64,000 nucleotides of DNA from an uncultured Eubacteriales bacterium (GCA_934454405.1 CAKSFN010000003.1:97801-161800), one strand, 5' to 3'. Numbered from the stretch's first letter, positions 26,880 through 36,588 are shown. The notes: generated by a model from the sequence alone, not told the origin. Program-made: numbers and translations.

Positions 26880-29800
26880 ATGAAAAAACGATTATTCAGC
26901 ATTCTTCTCACTCTTTGTTTGGTGCTTTGCCTTGTGCCGATAACGGTTTTTGCCGCAGGCGGTGCAAAAGCCATTCTGCCCGGTACGAGCGCCCAAAGCA
27001 TATTAAAGATCGACCAAAGCAGGCTGTCCTTTGCGGGGCATGAATGGTGGGTGATCGGCCAAAAGACCGACAAAAGCAATAATGCGCCCATCATTACCCT
27101 GCTTGCGGTAAACAATGATTTCGGAGATGTCCCGTTCCGCACGGGGAGCGCCATGCCGTTTGAAAATGCAAGACGCTACAGCGAGGACAACGGTTATTAT
27201 GCCAACAACCCGTCCGATATGTCGCAATGGAGAAAGCCCAATGAGTATGCGGGAAGCACCTTGCAGCAGAAAATGGTTTCCCTGGCCGAGGCGATACCCG
27301 AAAAGGAGCAGGCGGTCATCCGCCCCAAGCACATCACCGAGGGAATCACCGGGCAGGAGGTCAAAGCGCAGAAGCTCTGGGCCTTCTCGCAAGAGGATAG
27401 TATTTATTTGTACAGAAATTCGTGCAAGTACGCTGCAAAGTGGTGGACGCGTTCTTCCAATGAGGTTTACGGCTACGGATCGTGGACGATTCATCCCGAT
27501 GGCAGAAGCGGCAGCGCCCTCAACGTGGACTACGATGCTGCCGTGCGGCCTGCCATGGAGATGGATCTGTCCTCCGTTCTCTTTATATCTGCTGCCGAGC
27601 ACGGAAAAGTTGCAGATTTAACGACCCCGATCGCCGAATACGCCGGAGATGAATGGAAGCTGACCTTGCATGACAGCGACCGCGACGATTTTACGGCAAA
27701 GACGGTGCTGGTCAACGGTAGTGTGCTGGAGGTCGAATACAAGAACGCAAAAGTGGGCGATAATGAATATATATCTGCCGTTATTAAGGATGCGGACGGG
27801 AGCATTTCCCGCTATACACGCGTTGTGCAGCTGGACGGCACGACAAACGGTACACGCGGCAGGGCAGCGATTGACCTGACCGGCATAGACATGACCGGCA
27901 AGACGCTCTGCGTGTTCAACGAGCAGTTTAACGGCGATCATAAGACCGACTATGCCGGCGCACTTCGGGAAGTGAAGCTGACGGACGAGATCGACGAGCA
28001 GTTCACCCTCACCCCCGGCGGCAGGTACTATTTTGACCTGTCGGCGCTGGGGATTCCCGGCACGGTGAACAGCAATCTGCCGGATGCTACCCTGCACTAT
28101 GTGCCCTTTACTTATGTGGGCACGGTGGATGCCTATTCGATGGAAAATGAAACCGATACCGCCAAGCAGCCCTACGAGCACAGCCTTTTTATTGCGGACT
28201 ATAACGTGAAATGTTCTTTGCAGCGGGAGACGTTGGCAGAAATGAACCTGATTTATGGCCAGACCTATACAGCGAGTAACGTGAACTATACGCTCCGCGC
28301 CCCATCTGTTGGAGACCATCACCGTAATGAAGGAGAAGGCTCTGGTCTTGCACCAATTGACAATGAATGGGATACGATCTATCAGAAGTCAGCCGATTAT
28401 ATCAAAAACTGGTATAAAATGCGCTCTTTCGGCCAGGATATAGGTACTGGGAAGGTCGAGGGAATGTATCTATCTCGTGGTGGACACTTCGCTGCACAGG
28501 CTACATTTTGGGCAAGGCCAACCCTTCCGGAGCGGGACATTGGTTTCCGCCCCGTCCTTGAGCTGCCGACAGATCTTGCCGCCGACAGCCTGAAGGCGGT
28601 TGAGTTGGTCACGAAGGGTCGTATGCCCGGCGAGACTTATAACGAAATCAACATCATCGTGAAAAAGGGCGAGAGCTTCAAGGCACCCTCTGCCGAGGGG
28701 CTGCCCCGTCCGGAGAGCATCTCTGCCGATACACCCATGTGGTGGAGAGACGAAAACGGAAACTTCTACAAGCCCGGCGATACCGTTCCGGCGAATGTTT
28801 CGACACTCTCCGCTATCTATAGCGGCTTCGGTCTGTTTTTGGATCGCGGCGACGGTGCGGTCGAGGTCACGCCGGACAATTATACCGATATTTTCGGCGA
28901 CGGAACTGCCTCCTTTGTTATTCCGAAGGGCAGAAACTATGAATCTCTTGCGGGACCCGGGGTTCTGACAAAAGAGGATAGATTGGTATTTTATTCGACC
29001 GGCAGGCTTGAAAAGTTCGGCAGTGTTTTCCCGAATCTGAAGCTCAAAAATGCCGACCTGACCTCTGTGAGCCTGAGCGAAGAGTATATCGGACGGAAAA
29101 GCCCGCTCTTTATCACGGCGGACGGAAAGAATACCATCGGGAGCCTGAACGAAATCAGCGAGAGTTACAGCACTCTTTGCGTTATCGGCAACGGCTCGCT
29201 GACGCTGAACGGCAATCTTTCGGTTTTCCGATACACTCAATACGGCGGCGGCAGCGTCACCATGACGGACGGGCTGACAGCGTACAATCTTACCGTAGAC
29301 AGCGGCTCGCTCACCGTAACGGACGATACGCAGGCTTTAACGCTGCACAGCTTTATTTATGCATTCTATCCGGGCGACGGTATGCGGCTGTTCACGGGCT
29401 CTTCGGCGCAGGATGCGGCAGAGACTGCCTTGCCGGAGCTTTCCCCCGAAGTGCAGGAGCTGCATGAGCGCTATCTTGCAGGCGATGCATTGACGCAGGA
29501 AGAGCATGATGTGTTAAATGAGGCTTTTAATAAAAAACAGACGGATATGCTTGCCCTGCTTTCCGGCAAGACCTATGTTCGTATCACGGGAGCTTGGGAT
29601 GTGACCTATCAGCCCGGCACAAACGGCTCGGGCAATGCGGTAACGGACGTTAAGCTTTATAATGACGATCTCACGCTGCGAGGTGCTTTGTTCACTCGCA
29701 CGGGCTATACGCAAATAGGCTGGGCGACCGTGGACGGCGGCGAAAAGGTGTATGGCTTTGACGCTGTTTATACGCAAAACGAGGCGCTGACGCTTTATCC

Positions 29801-31001
29801 CGTTTGGAACACGAATAAATATACGATTACCTTTGACACCGCAGGCGGCAGCGAAATCGCACCCATTACGCAGGATTACGGCACGCAGATCACCGCCCCT
29901 GCCGACCCGACAAGAGAGGGCTACACCTTTATCGGCTGGGACACTGAAATTCCCACGACCATGCCTGCCGAAAACATAACTCTTAAAGCACGGTGGAAAG
30001 ACACCGAAAAGCCCACGGGCGAAATTATCATAGGCACAAACAAATGGCAGGGATTTTTGAACGAACTTACCTTCGACCTGTTCTTTAAGGACACTCAAGA
30101 GGTAACGATAAACGCCTCCGATAACAGCGGAATTGTGTTTGTATCATATTTGATAACGGATCAGGAGCTCTCCGAAGATGAACTCGGCTCTCTTATGTAC
30201 CGTGCGTATGATGAGCCGTTTTGCATAGAGCCCAACGGGGAATATATCGTTTATGCAATGCTCGTTGACGAGAGCCTGAACATAACATATCTTCGTTCCG
30301 ACCGCATAACGCTTGATAATGTTCCGCCCGTAATCAGCGGCATAGAGGACGGCAAGACCTACTGCGAAGCGCAGACGGTCACCGTTGACGAAAAGTATAT
30401 CGACGCCGTCACCGTAAACGGAACGGAGGTCACGCTTGACGAAAACGGCAGCTTTGTCCTCTCTCCGTCGGACGGCGAACAGAAAATAATTGTTACCGAC
30501 AAAGCCGGCAACTCCGCCGAGATGACCGTAACGGTCAACAACGGGCATACCTACGGTGAATGGGTATCGAACGGCGACGGCACGCACAGCCGTCAATGCA
30601 CGGTGGACGGCTGCGGCAAGGCTGAAACCGAAAACTGCACCGGCGGCACAGCCACCTGCGCCGAAAAAGCGGTATGCGAGGTCTGCGAAAAGGCCTACGG
30701 CGAGCCTGACGCGAACAATCACACAGACTTAAAGCATTTTCCGGCAAAGGCGGCAACCGAGGCTGCCGAGGGCAATATCGAATATTGGCGCTGCGAAGGC
30801 TGCGGCAGATATTATGCCGATGCCGACGCGGCTGAGGAGATCTCCCGGGAGTCCACCGTAACGGAAAAACTGCCGGGCGACCCGAATCCCCCGACCGGCG
30901 ACACAAGCAGCCTTGCCCTGTGGATCGCTCTGCTGCTTATCAGCGGCTGCGCGGCCGTATCCGCAGCGGCTGTAATCAAAAAGAAAAAGCGCAACGGATA
31001 A
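26880..31001 (+). CDS. Large surface protein with DUF6273-like, InlB-type repeat and sortase-type C-terminus
   Basis: A 1373-residue secreted protein. A signal peptide (1-26) is followed by two related domains resembling DUF6273 (WWTRSSNE...VRPAMEM about residues 195-230; FGQDIGTGKVEG...FRPVLELP about 515-560). Next come Listeria-Bacteroides (Flg_new/InlB B-repeat) units (about 940-1040, EGYTFIGWDTEIPTT), bacterial Ig-like domains (about 1050-1220), and a Cys-rich repeat (CTVDGCGKAETENCTGG). The tail NPPTGDTSS, a hydrophobic segment and KKKKRNG form a sortase-type sorting signal. A GGAGGA RBS and 30-base spacing place it in an operon with the collagen-like gene. Its likely place is the cell wall; its ligand is unknown. 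Confidence 0.88.
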   Translation: MKKRLFSILLTLCLVLCLVPITVFAAGGAKAILPGTSAQSILKIDQSRLSFAGHEWWVIGQKTDKSNNAPIITLLAVNNDFGDVPFRTGSAMPFENARRYSEDNGYYANNPSDMSQWRKPNEYAGSTLQQKMVSLAEAIPEKEQAVIRPKHITEGITGQEVKAQKLWAFSQEDSIYLYRNSCKYAAKWWTRSSNEVYGYGSWTIHPDGRSGSALNVDYDAAVRPAMEMDLSSVLFISAAEHGKVADLTTPIAEYAGDEWKLTLHDSDRDDFTAKTVLVNGSVLEVEYKNAKVGDNEYISAVIKDADGSISRYTRVVQLDGTTNGTRGRAAIDLTGIDMTGKTLCVFNEQFNGDHKTDYAGALREVKLTDEIDEQFTLTPGGRYYFDLSALGIPGTVNSNLPDATLHYVPFTYVGTVDAYSMENETDTAKQPYEHSLFIADYNVKCSLQRETLAEMNLIYGQTYTASNVNYTLRAPSVGDHHRNEGEGSGLAPIDNEWDTIYQKSADYIKNWYKMRSFGQDIGTGKVEGMYLSRGGHFAAQATFWARPTLPERDIGFRPVLELPTDLAADSLKAVELVTKGRMPGETYNEINIIVKKGESFKAPSAEGLPRPESISADTPMWWRDENGNFYKPGDTVPANVSTLSAIYSGFGLFLDRGDGAVEVTPDNYTDIFGDGTASFVIPKGRNYESLAGPGVLTKEDRLVFYSTGRLEKFGSVFPNLKLKNADLTSVSLSEEYIGRKSPLFITADGKNTIGSLNEISESYSTLCVIGNGSLTLNGNLSVFRYTQYGGGSVTMTDGLTAYNLTVDSGSLTVTDDTQALTLHSFIYAFYPGDGMRLFTGSSAQDAAETALPELSPEVQELHERYLAGDALTQEEHDVLNEAFNKKQTDMLALLSGKTYVRITGAWDVTYQPGTNGSGNAVTDVKLYNDDLTLRGALFTRTGYTQIGWATVDGGEKVYGFDAVYTQNEALTLYPVWNTNKYTITFDTAGGSEIAPITQDYGTQITAPADPTREGYTFIGWDTEIPTTMPAENITLKARWKDTEKPTGEIIIGTNKWQGFLNELTFDLFFKDTQEVTINASDNSGIVFVSYLITDQELSEDELGSLMYRAYDEPFCIEPNGEYIVYAMLVDESLNITYLRSDRITLDNVPPVISGIEDGKTYCEAQTVTVDEKYIDAVTVNGTEVTLDENGSFVLSPSDGEQKIIVTDKAGNSAEMTVTVNNGHTYGEWVSNGDGTHSRQCTVDGCGKAETENCTGGTATCAEKAVCEVCEKAYGEPDANNHTDLKHFPAKAATEAAEGNIEYWRCEGCGRYYADADAAEEISRESTVTEKLPGDPNPPTGDTSSLALWIALLLISGCAAVSAAAVIKKKKRNG

Positions 31002-31040
31002 TTGAACGGCACTTTATTACTCCGCATCTGTCGGAGCGGC

Positions 31041-31071
31041 AAAAAGCGTCGCGGCAACGCGGCGCTTTTTT
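31041..31071 (+). terminator. Strong terminator after the surface operon
   Basis: AAAAAGCGTCGCG pairs with CGCGGCGCTTTTTT around GCAA. Confidence 0.9.
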
Positions 31072-31074
31072 GCC

Positions 31075-31730
31075 GCTCGCCGCCGAACAGGGAAGTCGTT
31101 TTTCTCTCTTTCCGCCGTTTCCGTTCGCCGCCCGTCGCAACGGGGGCGTTTTTTTCTCTTTCCGCCCTTTTCCTTTCGCCGCCGAACAGGGAAGTCGTTT
31201 TTCTCTCTTTCCGCCCTTTTCCTCTCGCCGCTCGCCGCCGTCGTCGGAAAAAGGCGTAATATACCGCGCCGCCGCCGAACAGGGAAGGCGTTTTTTTCTC
31301 TCTTTCCGCCGTTTCCGCTCGCCGCCCGTCGCAACGGGGCGGCTTTTTTCCACTTTCCGCCCTTTTCGCTCGCCGCTCGTCGCAACGGGGCGGCTTTTTC
31401 CCTTTTTTCCGCCGTTTACCGCTCGCCGCCGCCCCGTCGTCGGAAAAAAGCGTAATATACCGCGCCGCCGCCGAACAGGGAAGGCGTTTTTTTCTCTCTT
31501 TCCGCCCTTTTCCTCTCGCCGCCCGTCGCAACGGGGCGGCTTTTTCCCTTTTCCGCCGTTTCCGCTCGCCGCTCGCCGCAACGGTGCGGCTTTTTCCCTT
31601 TTCCGCCCTTTTCGCTCGCCGCTCGTCGCAACGGGGCGGCTTTTTCCCTTTTCCGCCCTTTTCCGCTCGCCGCTCGTCGCAACGGGGCGGCTTTTTCCCT
31701 TTTCCGCCCTTTTCGCTTGCCGCTCCATTC
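31075..31730. repeat. GC-rich tandem repeat array, about 13 units of roughly 50 bp
   Basis: Degenerate units combine CGTCGCAACGGGGCGGCTTTTT or CCGAACAGGGAAGTCGTTTTT with TTTCCGCCCTTTTCGCTCGC. A longer block (CGTCGTCGGAAAAA..GCGTAATATACCGCG) occurs twice, near 31234 and 31428. The strand bias produces long open frames of low-complexity basic peptide on the minus strand (up to 447 codons), which I do not accept as genes. Every unit resembles a half-terminator (GC block then T run). Confidence 0.8.
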
Positions 31731-31850
31731 AAAATTTCCTCAATCGGTGTTCGCAGAGGGGTAGAATATGCTATTCTGTTATCTGAAAAGAGGTTTGCGG
31801 CGTCAGCTTCGGCAGTCCGACCGCCGCCGAACCGCAAAAGGAGATAAGAA

Positions 31851-32795
31851 ATGCCGATAATCAGAGCAAAACACAACAAAGATTTCACCCAAATAAACAA
31901 TGCCACCCTCCGCGAAAAGGGCTTGTCCCTGCGCGCCCGGGGTTTGCTTGCATATATGCTGTCCTTTCCCGACAATTGGGAATTTTCCGTATGCAACATC
32001 GTTGCCGAAACGGGGGAAAGCGAATATATGATAAATAAAACACTCTCGGAACTTGAAAAAGCGGGATTCTTTTCCCGTATTCGGGTTCGTAATTCCGGCG
32101 GAAAAATCGTTTGCGGAAAATACACGGTTTCGGAAATCAAGCAAAAGATTTTCAACTCTGAAAACAGTACGAACCAAACAGAAAAAGGACTTGATAAATC
32201 CGATAAAAACTATGCTTCGAGCTATGAAATGCCACGAGAGGAATTACCTCGTCTTGAAATACCACACGAGGTAAATTGCCGCCGTAAGAATAATGAATAT
32301 AAAAGAATATCAAAAGAAAGAATACTGTCTTCGAACGAACGAACGGTCGCGGCGTCTTACGACGTCGTTCTCGACCTTGTTGAAGACAGCGAACTCCGAA
32401 ACGCTCTGCATGAATACATTCAAATGCGTTTTTACCTCAAAAAACCGCCCACGAATGCCGCGTTAAAGCACTATATCGCCCGTGTTTTCGCCCTTTATCC
32501 CGATGACGCGGACCTGCGCCTGCAATGCGTCCGTCAATCCGTTCTGAACTCCCGTCCCAACGCTTTTCCGCTGCCCTCGGAAAACCCAAAACCGTCCGCA
32601 TCGCCCTCTTCGGCTCGTTCTTCCGCCGAGCGCCGCGCCCGAAACGCCGAATCCATGCACGACTCATGGCAGATAATCCTCTCCGACATCGAGGCTGAAA
32701 AAGAACCCGACAGCCGACCGTCGGGCGTTTCAGACAAAAAAATACCCCTCGAACACGGAACGCCCGACCGCGACGGGTCGGGCGGTTCAGCCTGA
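31851..32795 (+). CDS. Winged-helix replication-initiator-like protein
   Basis: A 314-residue protein. The N-terminal ~100 residues form a winged helix of the type found in plasmid and phage replication initiators and DnaD-like proteins (MPIIRAKHNKDFTQINNATL, then LSLRARGLLAYMLSFPDNWEFSV, GESEYMINKTLSELEKAGFF). The middle is poorly conserved. The C-terminal third is helical (LRNALHEYIQMRFYLKKPPTNAALKHYI) with a disordered tail. AAGGAGATA precedes the ATG. Such genes usually belong to plasmids or integrated elements, but no partner rep or mob gene is seen nearby, so it may be a stranded piece of an element. Confidence 0.7.
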   Translation: MPIIRAKHNKDFTQINNATLREKGLSLRARGLLAYMLSFPDNWEFSVCNIVAETGESEYMINKTLSELEKAGFFSRIRVRNSGGKIVCGKYTVSEIKQKIFNSENSTNQTEKGLDKSDKNYASSYEMPREELPRLEIPHEVNCRRKNNEYKRISKERILSSNERTVAASYDVVLDLVEDSELRNALHEYIQMRFYLKKPPTNAALKHYIARVFALYPDDADLRLQCVRQSVLNSRPNAFPLPSENPKPSASPSSARSSAERRARNAESMHDSWQIILSDIEAEKEPDSRPSGVSDKKIPLEHGTPDRDGSGGSA

Positions 32796-32824
32796 GAAGG
32801 GTATAAATCATTTTACAAAAATAC

Positions 32825-33271
32825 TCATTTGACGTCTTTTCTTGCATGGTGTTCTTCCGCGCCGCGTTCCTTTTCCCCGCAGGGCTCCGAACCCTTTACG
32901 CACTCCGCGCAAATCCCTTCAAAAAACAGACGGTGCCGTATTATCCGATACCCCGAGTTTTCCTCCGTCTCCGCGTCAAGAAAAGGCTTGTACGAATACG
33001 GCGCGTCCGTAACCTTTTTGCATTTTACGCAGTATATGTGGTAATGCAGGTCGGTGCGCAGGTCGTACCTGTCGGCTCCGGGAACGCGCACATGGCAGAT
33101 GCTTCCGTCCTCCGAAAGGCAGTTCAGATTGCGGTATACCGTTCCGTGACTTATCCTCGGGTCTGCCGCGTGAACGTCCTCGTATATCTGCTCCGCCGTC
33201 GGGTGGTCGTGCCTTGACCGCACCGCCTGCAACACAAGACGGCGCTGTTTTGTTTCTCTTCGGATTATCAT
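32825..33271 (-). CDS. perR: Fur-family peroxide-type regulator (PerR-like)
   Basis: A 148-residue Fur-family repressor. A winged helix (residues 1-75, with HPTAEQIYEDVHAADPRISHGTVYRNLNCL) is followed by the dimer domain with metal ligands: CVKCKK and CAEC form the structural zinc site, and HYHIYC supplies regulatory-site histidines. Its position beside rubrerythrin and desulfoferrodoxin on the same strand supports a PerR rather than Fur or Zur role. It likely senses peroxide through its Fe/Mn site and represses the cluster. A perfect 7-2-7 palindrome lies in its own upstream region. Confidence 0.82.
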   Translation of the reverse strand: MIIRRETKQRRLVLQAVRSRHDHPTAEQIYEDVHAADPRISHGTVYRNLNCLSEDGSICHVRVPGADRYDLRTDLHYHIYCVKCKKVTDAPYSYKPFLDAETEENSGYRIIRHRLFFEGICAECVKGSEPCGEKERGAEEHHARKDVK

Positions 33272-33301
33272 AGGTTTCTCATCTCCGTGTTTTTATAAAA
33301 C

Positions 33302-33317
33302 GAATATCCCGATATTC
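33302..33317. promoter_or_regulatory. Palindromic operator candidate upstream of perR
   Basis: GAATATC-2-GATATTC, perfect, about 30 bases before the perR start and next to an AT-rich -10-like TTATAA on the minus strand. Probable autoregulatory site; no direct evidence. Confidence 0.5.
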
Positions 33318-33457
33318 TGACAGGACATAAAACTGCCCGCCCTGCCTGTCCGTCACAGAGCGGGAGTTCTTCGGAAAGGCTGTTTTTTCAGCCGCCGTTT
33401 TCTGCATTTACCGCGTCGCCGTTACGCTTTGCGGTTCGGTTTTTCTCATTTTCCCGG

Positions 33458-33841
33458 CTACCGACCGCCGCTCTGCCACAGCCCGTGCAGATTGCAGCAG
33501 GCATAGGCAGCCTGCACCTCGTCGCCGTCGCTCACCGCAAACGCGACCGCAGGCTCGCCCGTCGGACACAGCTCCTTGCGCTGATTGCCGAACTTTGTCT
33601 GCAACGATATCCATTCGATATGATGCTCCTCGCTCATCGGGTGCGGCTCGGAACCGACGTTCACCTCAACAACGCCGTTCTCAACCGTATATACCGGCGC
33701 GTGCTTTTCGTGTGAAGCGTCATCTGTGCGCGGAATGAGCTCTTTCATGATCTCCTCGCAGCAGACAACGTCAACGCCGCTCTCTTTAACAAAAGCGATA
33801 ATGTTTCCGCAGCGGCCGCAGATAAAAAAACGCTGTTTCAT
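33458..33841 (-). CDS. dfx: Desulfoferrodoxin (superoxide reductase)
   Basis: A 127-residue two-centre superoxide reductase, which reduces superoxide to peroxide without making oxygen. The start at 33841 is set by AAAGGAGGATGCCGAG upstream and by the standard N-terminus MKQRFFICGRCGNI. Centre I is the desulforedoxin C-x2-C...CC (residues 8-29). Centre II is the neelaredoxin site, with HEKHAP, HPMSEEHHIEWI and CNLHGLW supplying four His and one Cys. Between it and perR lie 186 bases with the perR operator candidate. It shares direction with rbr and perR. Confidence 0.93.
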   Translation of the reverse strand: MKQRFFICGRCGNIIAFVKESGVDVVCCEEIMKELIPRTDDASHEKHAPVYTVENGVVEVNVGSEPHPMSEEHHIEWISLQTKFGNQRKELCPTGEPAVAFAVSDGDEVQAAYACCNLHGLWQSGGR

Positions 33842-34001
33842 CTCGGCATCCTCCTTTACGCAATTCAAAACGCGCGGCTCGTCCGCGGACGGAACAGCTG
33901 CGGCTTCTCCGCCGTAAAACCGTCGCAGGGGGATACAGCCGCAGACCCGCGGACAAAGCATTTTTCATCTTTCGTCAACGCCGACGGCTCGCGGTAAAGT
34001 G

Positions 34002-34547
34002 TCAGTAATTCTCCGCGTAAAGCTCAAAGTAACTCTGCGGATGATCGCATGCGGGGCATACCTTGGGCGCTTCCTTGCCTATGGTAATGTGTCCGCAGTT
34101 GCGGCACTCCCACACCGTGACCTCTTTCTTGGCGAAAACCTCGTCTTTGTGAATATTGCGGAGAAGCGAACGATAACGTTCCTCATGCAGCTGTTCAATC
34201 GAGGCAACCGCGCGGAAACGTTCCGCCAGCTCGTAAAAGCCTTCCTCCTCCGCGGTCGCGGCAAACCCCTCATACATATCCGTCCATTCATAGTTTTCGC
34301 CCGCAGCGGCGGCGGCAAGGTTTTCCTCCGTGTCCGCGATGCCGTTCAGCTCTTTGAACCAGATCTTCGCATGCTCCTTTTCGTTTTCCGCCGTCTCCAG
34401 AAACAGGGCGGCAATCTGCTCGTATCCCTGCTTCTTTGCAACGGATGCAAAATAGGTGTACTTGTTTCTCGCCTGCGATTCTCCCGCAAACGCTTCCCAA
34501 AGGTTTCTCTCTGTCCGTGTTCCTTCATACATGTTCTTTGCGCTCAT
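34002..34547 (-). CDS. rbr: Rubrerythrin
   Basis: A 181-residue peroxidase: an N-terminal ferritin-like diiron domain (E-rich helices with EAFAGESQARNKY, ENEKEHAKIW, EEEGFYELAERFRAVASIEQLHEERY) and a C-terminal rubredoxin domain with CRNCGH and CPACDH. It reduces hydrogen peroxide using electrons from rubredoxin/NADH pathways, completing the superoxide-to-water route begun by desulfoferrodoxin downstream. A consensus promoter precedes it on the minus strand. Confidence 0.95.
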   Translation of the reverse strand: MSAKNMYEGTRTERNLWEAFAGESQARNKYTYFASVAKKQGYEQIAALFLETAENEKEHAKIWFKELNGIADTEENLAAAAAGENYEWTDMYEGFAATAEEEGFYELAERFRAVASIEQLHEERYRSLLRNIHKDEVFAKKEVTVWECRNCGHITIGKEAPKVCPACDHPQSYFELYAENY

Positions 34548-34597
34548 TACCGTTACCCTCTTTCTGAAAAATATTATTAGGATTAGTTCCCATTAAC

Positions 34598-34626
34598 ATT
34601 ATATCATCAATCCTCCTTCCTGTCAA
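34598..34626 (-). promoter_or_regulatory. Consensus promoter of rbr
   Basis: On the minus strand: TTGACA (34621-34626), 17-base spacer, TATAAT (34598-34603), about 50 bases before the ATG. A/T-rich sequence between promoter and gene could hold a PerR box, but I see no clean 7-1-7 palindrome. Confidence 0.9.
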
Positions 34627-34627
34627 G

Positions 34628-34822
34628 CGCCCCTTTCCGCCGCCGCGCGCCGCGCGTCCTCAACGCGCCCTTCCGCCGTCTCGCACCGCGCGTCCTCAAC
34701 GCGCCCCTTCCGCCGCCGCGCACCGCGCGTCCTCAACGCGCCCCTTTCCGTCTCGCACCGCGCGCCCTTTCCGCCGCCGCGCCCTGCGCGTCCTCAACGC
34801 GCCCTTTCCGCCGCCGAGCCCG
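34628..34822. repeat. GC-rich tandem repeat, about five units
   Basis: Units of roughly 43 bases containing GCGCGTCCTCAACGCGCCC and CCGCCGCCGCGC or CCGTCTCGCACC alternate between the rbr and pyridoxal kinase promoters. No reading frame is supported. Confidence 0.8.
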
Positions 34823-34907
34823 CAACGCCGAATTTTGTAAACAGATTTCTGTTGTCCGCCGTAACCCGACAAAATGCGCATCCGGCGTCATTCGCTGCGT
34901 TATATGC

Positions 34908-34936
34908 TTGACAGTCCGCCGCAAAGGTGGTAAAAT
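34908..34936 (+). promoter_or_regulatory. Promoter of the pyridoxal kinase gene
   Basis: TTGACA (34908-34913), 17-base spacer, TAAAAT (34931-34936). The leader is about 65 bases. Confidence 0.88.
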
Positions 34937-35001
34937 ATATAATATATATAAAGTGTCAAAAGGTTTATATCAATCAAATCCAAATCAAAAAGAGAGTTAT
35001 T

Positions 35002-35847
35002 ATGCAAAAAAGAGTTGTTGCAATTCATGACATATCATGCGTCGGCAAATGTTCGCTGACGGTCGCCCTGCCCGTGCTGTCCGCGGCAGGCGTTGAAGTT
35101 TCGGTCCTTCCCACCGCGCTTCTGTCCACGCACACGGGCGGCTTTGACGGCTACACATACCTCGACCTGACCGACGAAATTCCGAAGATAGTCAACCATT
35201 GGAAAAGCCTGAAAATGAAGGTTGACGCGTTCTATACGGGCTTTCTCGGCTCGGAAGACCAAACCGATATGGTCTGCGACATCATCGACGCCCTCGCGGA
35301 CGCCGACACGCTTATCTTCACCGACCCCGTTATGGGCGACAACGGACGGCTTTACACGTCTTTTCAGCCCACGTTCCCCGAAAAAATGAAAACGCTCTGC
35401 CGCCGCTCGCAGATACTCACGCCCAATCTGACCGAAGCGTGCCTGCTCACGGACACCGAATACCGCCCCGACGGCTATGACCGCGAATATCTTCGCGAAA
35501 TTCTGTGCAAGCTTGCGGCCTTCGGCGCGGAAACCGTTATCGTAACGGGCGTTTCGCTCGAAAAAGGGACGCTCGGCGCCGCGTATTTTGACGCGAAAAC
35601 AGGCTCGGACGGCTTCTCTTTTTCCGAAAACGTACATGGAATGTTCCACGGTGCCGGAGACGTGTTTTCGTCGGCACTTCTCGGCGCGTTGTTGAATGAA
35701 AAGGACATCAGAACCGCAGTAGACATATCCCTTGACCTGACCGTCGGCAGCATAAAGCGTACCGCGGAAGCCCGCACCGACACCCGTTTCGGGCTTGATT
35801 TTGAGCACGGCTTGGGAGACTATGCACACAAGGTCGCGGAAAAATAA
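35002..35847 (+). CDS. pdxY: Pyridoxal/pyridoxamine kinase
   Basis: A 281-residue ribokinase-fold kinase that phosphorylates the B6 vitamers to make pyridoxal phosphate. The ATG at 35002 was preferred to an upstream in-frame ATG because the family N-terminus (KRVVAIHDISCVGKCSLTVALPVLSAAGVEV) begins there. Other marks are THTGGF (about 50), FTDPVMGDNGRLY (about 110), LTPNLTEACLLTD (about 145) and the anion-hole and catalytic GAGDVFSSALLGALL (about 220). The last ~45 codons are copied twice downstream within a type B repeat array. The gene is complete. Confidence 0.9.
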   Translation: MQKRVVAIHDISCVGKCSLTVALPVLSAAGVEVSVLPTALLSTHTGGFDGYTYLDLTDEIPKIVNHWKSLKMKVDAFYTGFLGSEDQTDMVCDIIDALADADTLIFTDPVMGDNGRLYTSFQPTFPEKMKTLCRRSQILTPNLTEACLLTDTEYRPDGYDREYLREILCKLAAFGAETVIVTGVSLEKGTLGAAYFDAKTGSDGFSFSENVHGMFHGAGDVFSSALLGALLNEKDIRTAVDISLDLTVGSIKRTAEARTDTRFGLDFEHGLGDYAHKVAEK

Positions 35848-35906
35848 AAGGGCAAATCGATCGAAGAAAACATAGAAAAAGTAATTAATATTGTTTTTAT
35901 GTTATA

Positions 35907-36130
35907 TCCGCAAAGTACAGAAATTGTTAGCTGAAGCACACAGGGCGCCTGCCTGAAAGGGGCAAAGCCTTTTCTTTCCGCTTCGCGGAGTTTGCGTCGT
36001 TTTTCGCAAGCGAAAAGCCGAGCAAACCGTTTTTTTCAGATTTTAATACGCCGTGCGATAGTTCGTTCATTCGAACGAACCGCACATGGCTAATCGCAAA
36101 AACTGCTCGCTTCGCTCGGTCTTTTTGCGA
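35907..36130 (+). repeat. Type B two-hairpin element between pdxY and its first 3'-end copy
   Basis: Starts with GCAAAGTACAGAAATTG. It contains a hairpin TTTTTCGCAAGCGAAAAG, then AATACGCCG, GTTCGTTC/GAACGAAC, CACATGGCTAATCGCAAAA and the closing stem ending TTTTTGCGA. Nearly the same unit recurs at 36368-36588 and in the 21.8-23.2 kb array. Confidence 0.8.
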
Positions 36131-36166
36131 TGGGACAGCCCCAATTTTTATCGTTACAGTTCGAGA

Positions 36167-36305
36167 ACAAACCGCAGTAGACATAGCCCTTGACCTCACC
36201 GTCGGCAGCATAAAGCGCACCGCGGAAGCTCGCACCGATACCCGTTTCGGGCTTGATTTTGAGCACGGCTTGGGAGACTATGCGCACAAAGTTGCGGAAA
36301 AATAA
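36167..36305 (+). pseudogene. First extra copy of the pdxY 3' end
   Basis: Reads TAVDIALDLTVGSIKRTAEA to the stop, like the end of pdxY but with several silent differences (for example CGT/CGC, GCC/GCT, GAC/GAT). It also shares the downstream sequence AGTAATTAATATTGTTTTTA. No start signal. Confidence 0.88.
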
Positions 36306-36367
36306 AAGGGCAAATCAACCGAAGAAAACATAGAAAAAGTAATTAATATTGTTTTTATGTTATATCC

Positions 36368-36588
36368 GCAAAGTACAGAAATTGTCAGCTGAAGCACACA
36401 GGGCGCTTGCCTGAAATGGGCAAAGCCTTTTCTTTCCGCTTCGCGGAGTTTGCGTCGTTTTTCGCAAGCGAAAAGCCGAGCAAACAGTATTATCCAATTT
36501 TTATACGCCGTGCGATAGTTCGTTCATTCGAACGAACCGCACATGGCTAATCGCAAAAACTGCTCGCTTCGCTCGGTCTTTTTGCGAT
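36368..36588 (+). repeat. Type B two-hairpin element between the two pdxY copies
   Basis: Second unit of the array; it differs from the first mainly at the AATACGCC entry (TATACGCC) and in a few loop bases. Confidence 0.8.

Noticed and set aside
30812..32155. Minus-strand open frame of 447 codons across the GC repeat array
   Set aside because: Its peptide is low-complexity (KGKKPPRCDERRAE-type) from the tandem array and its ends run into two opposite-strand genes.
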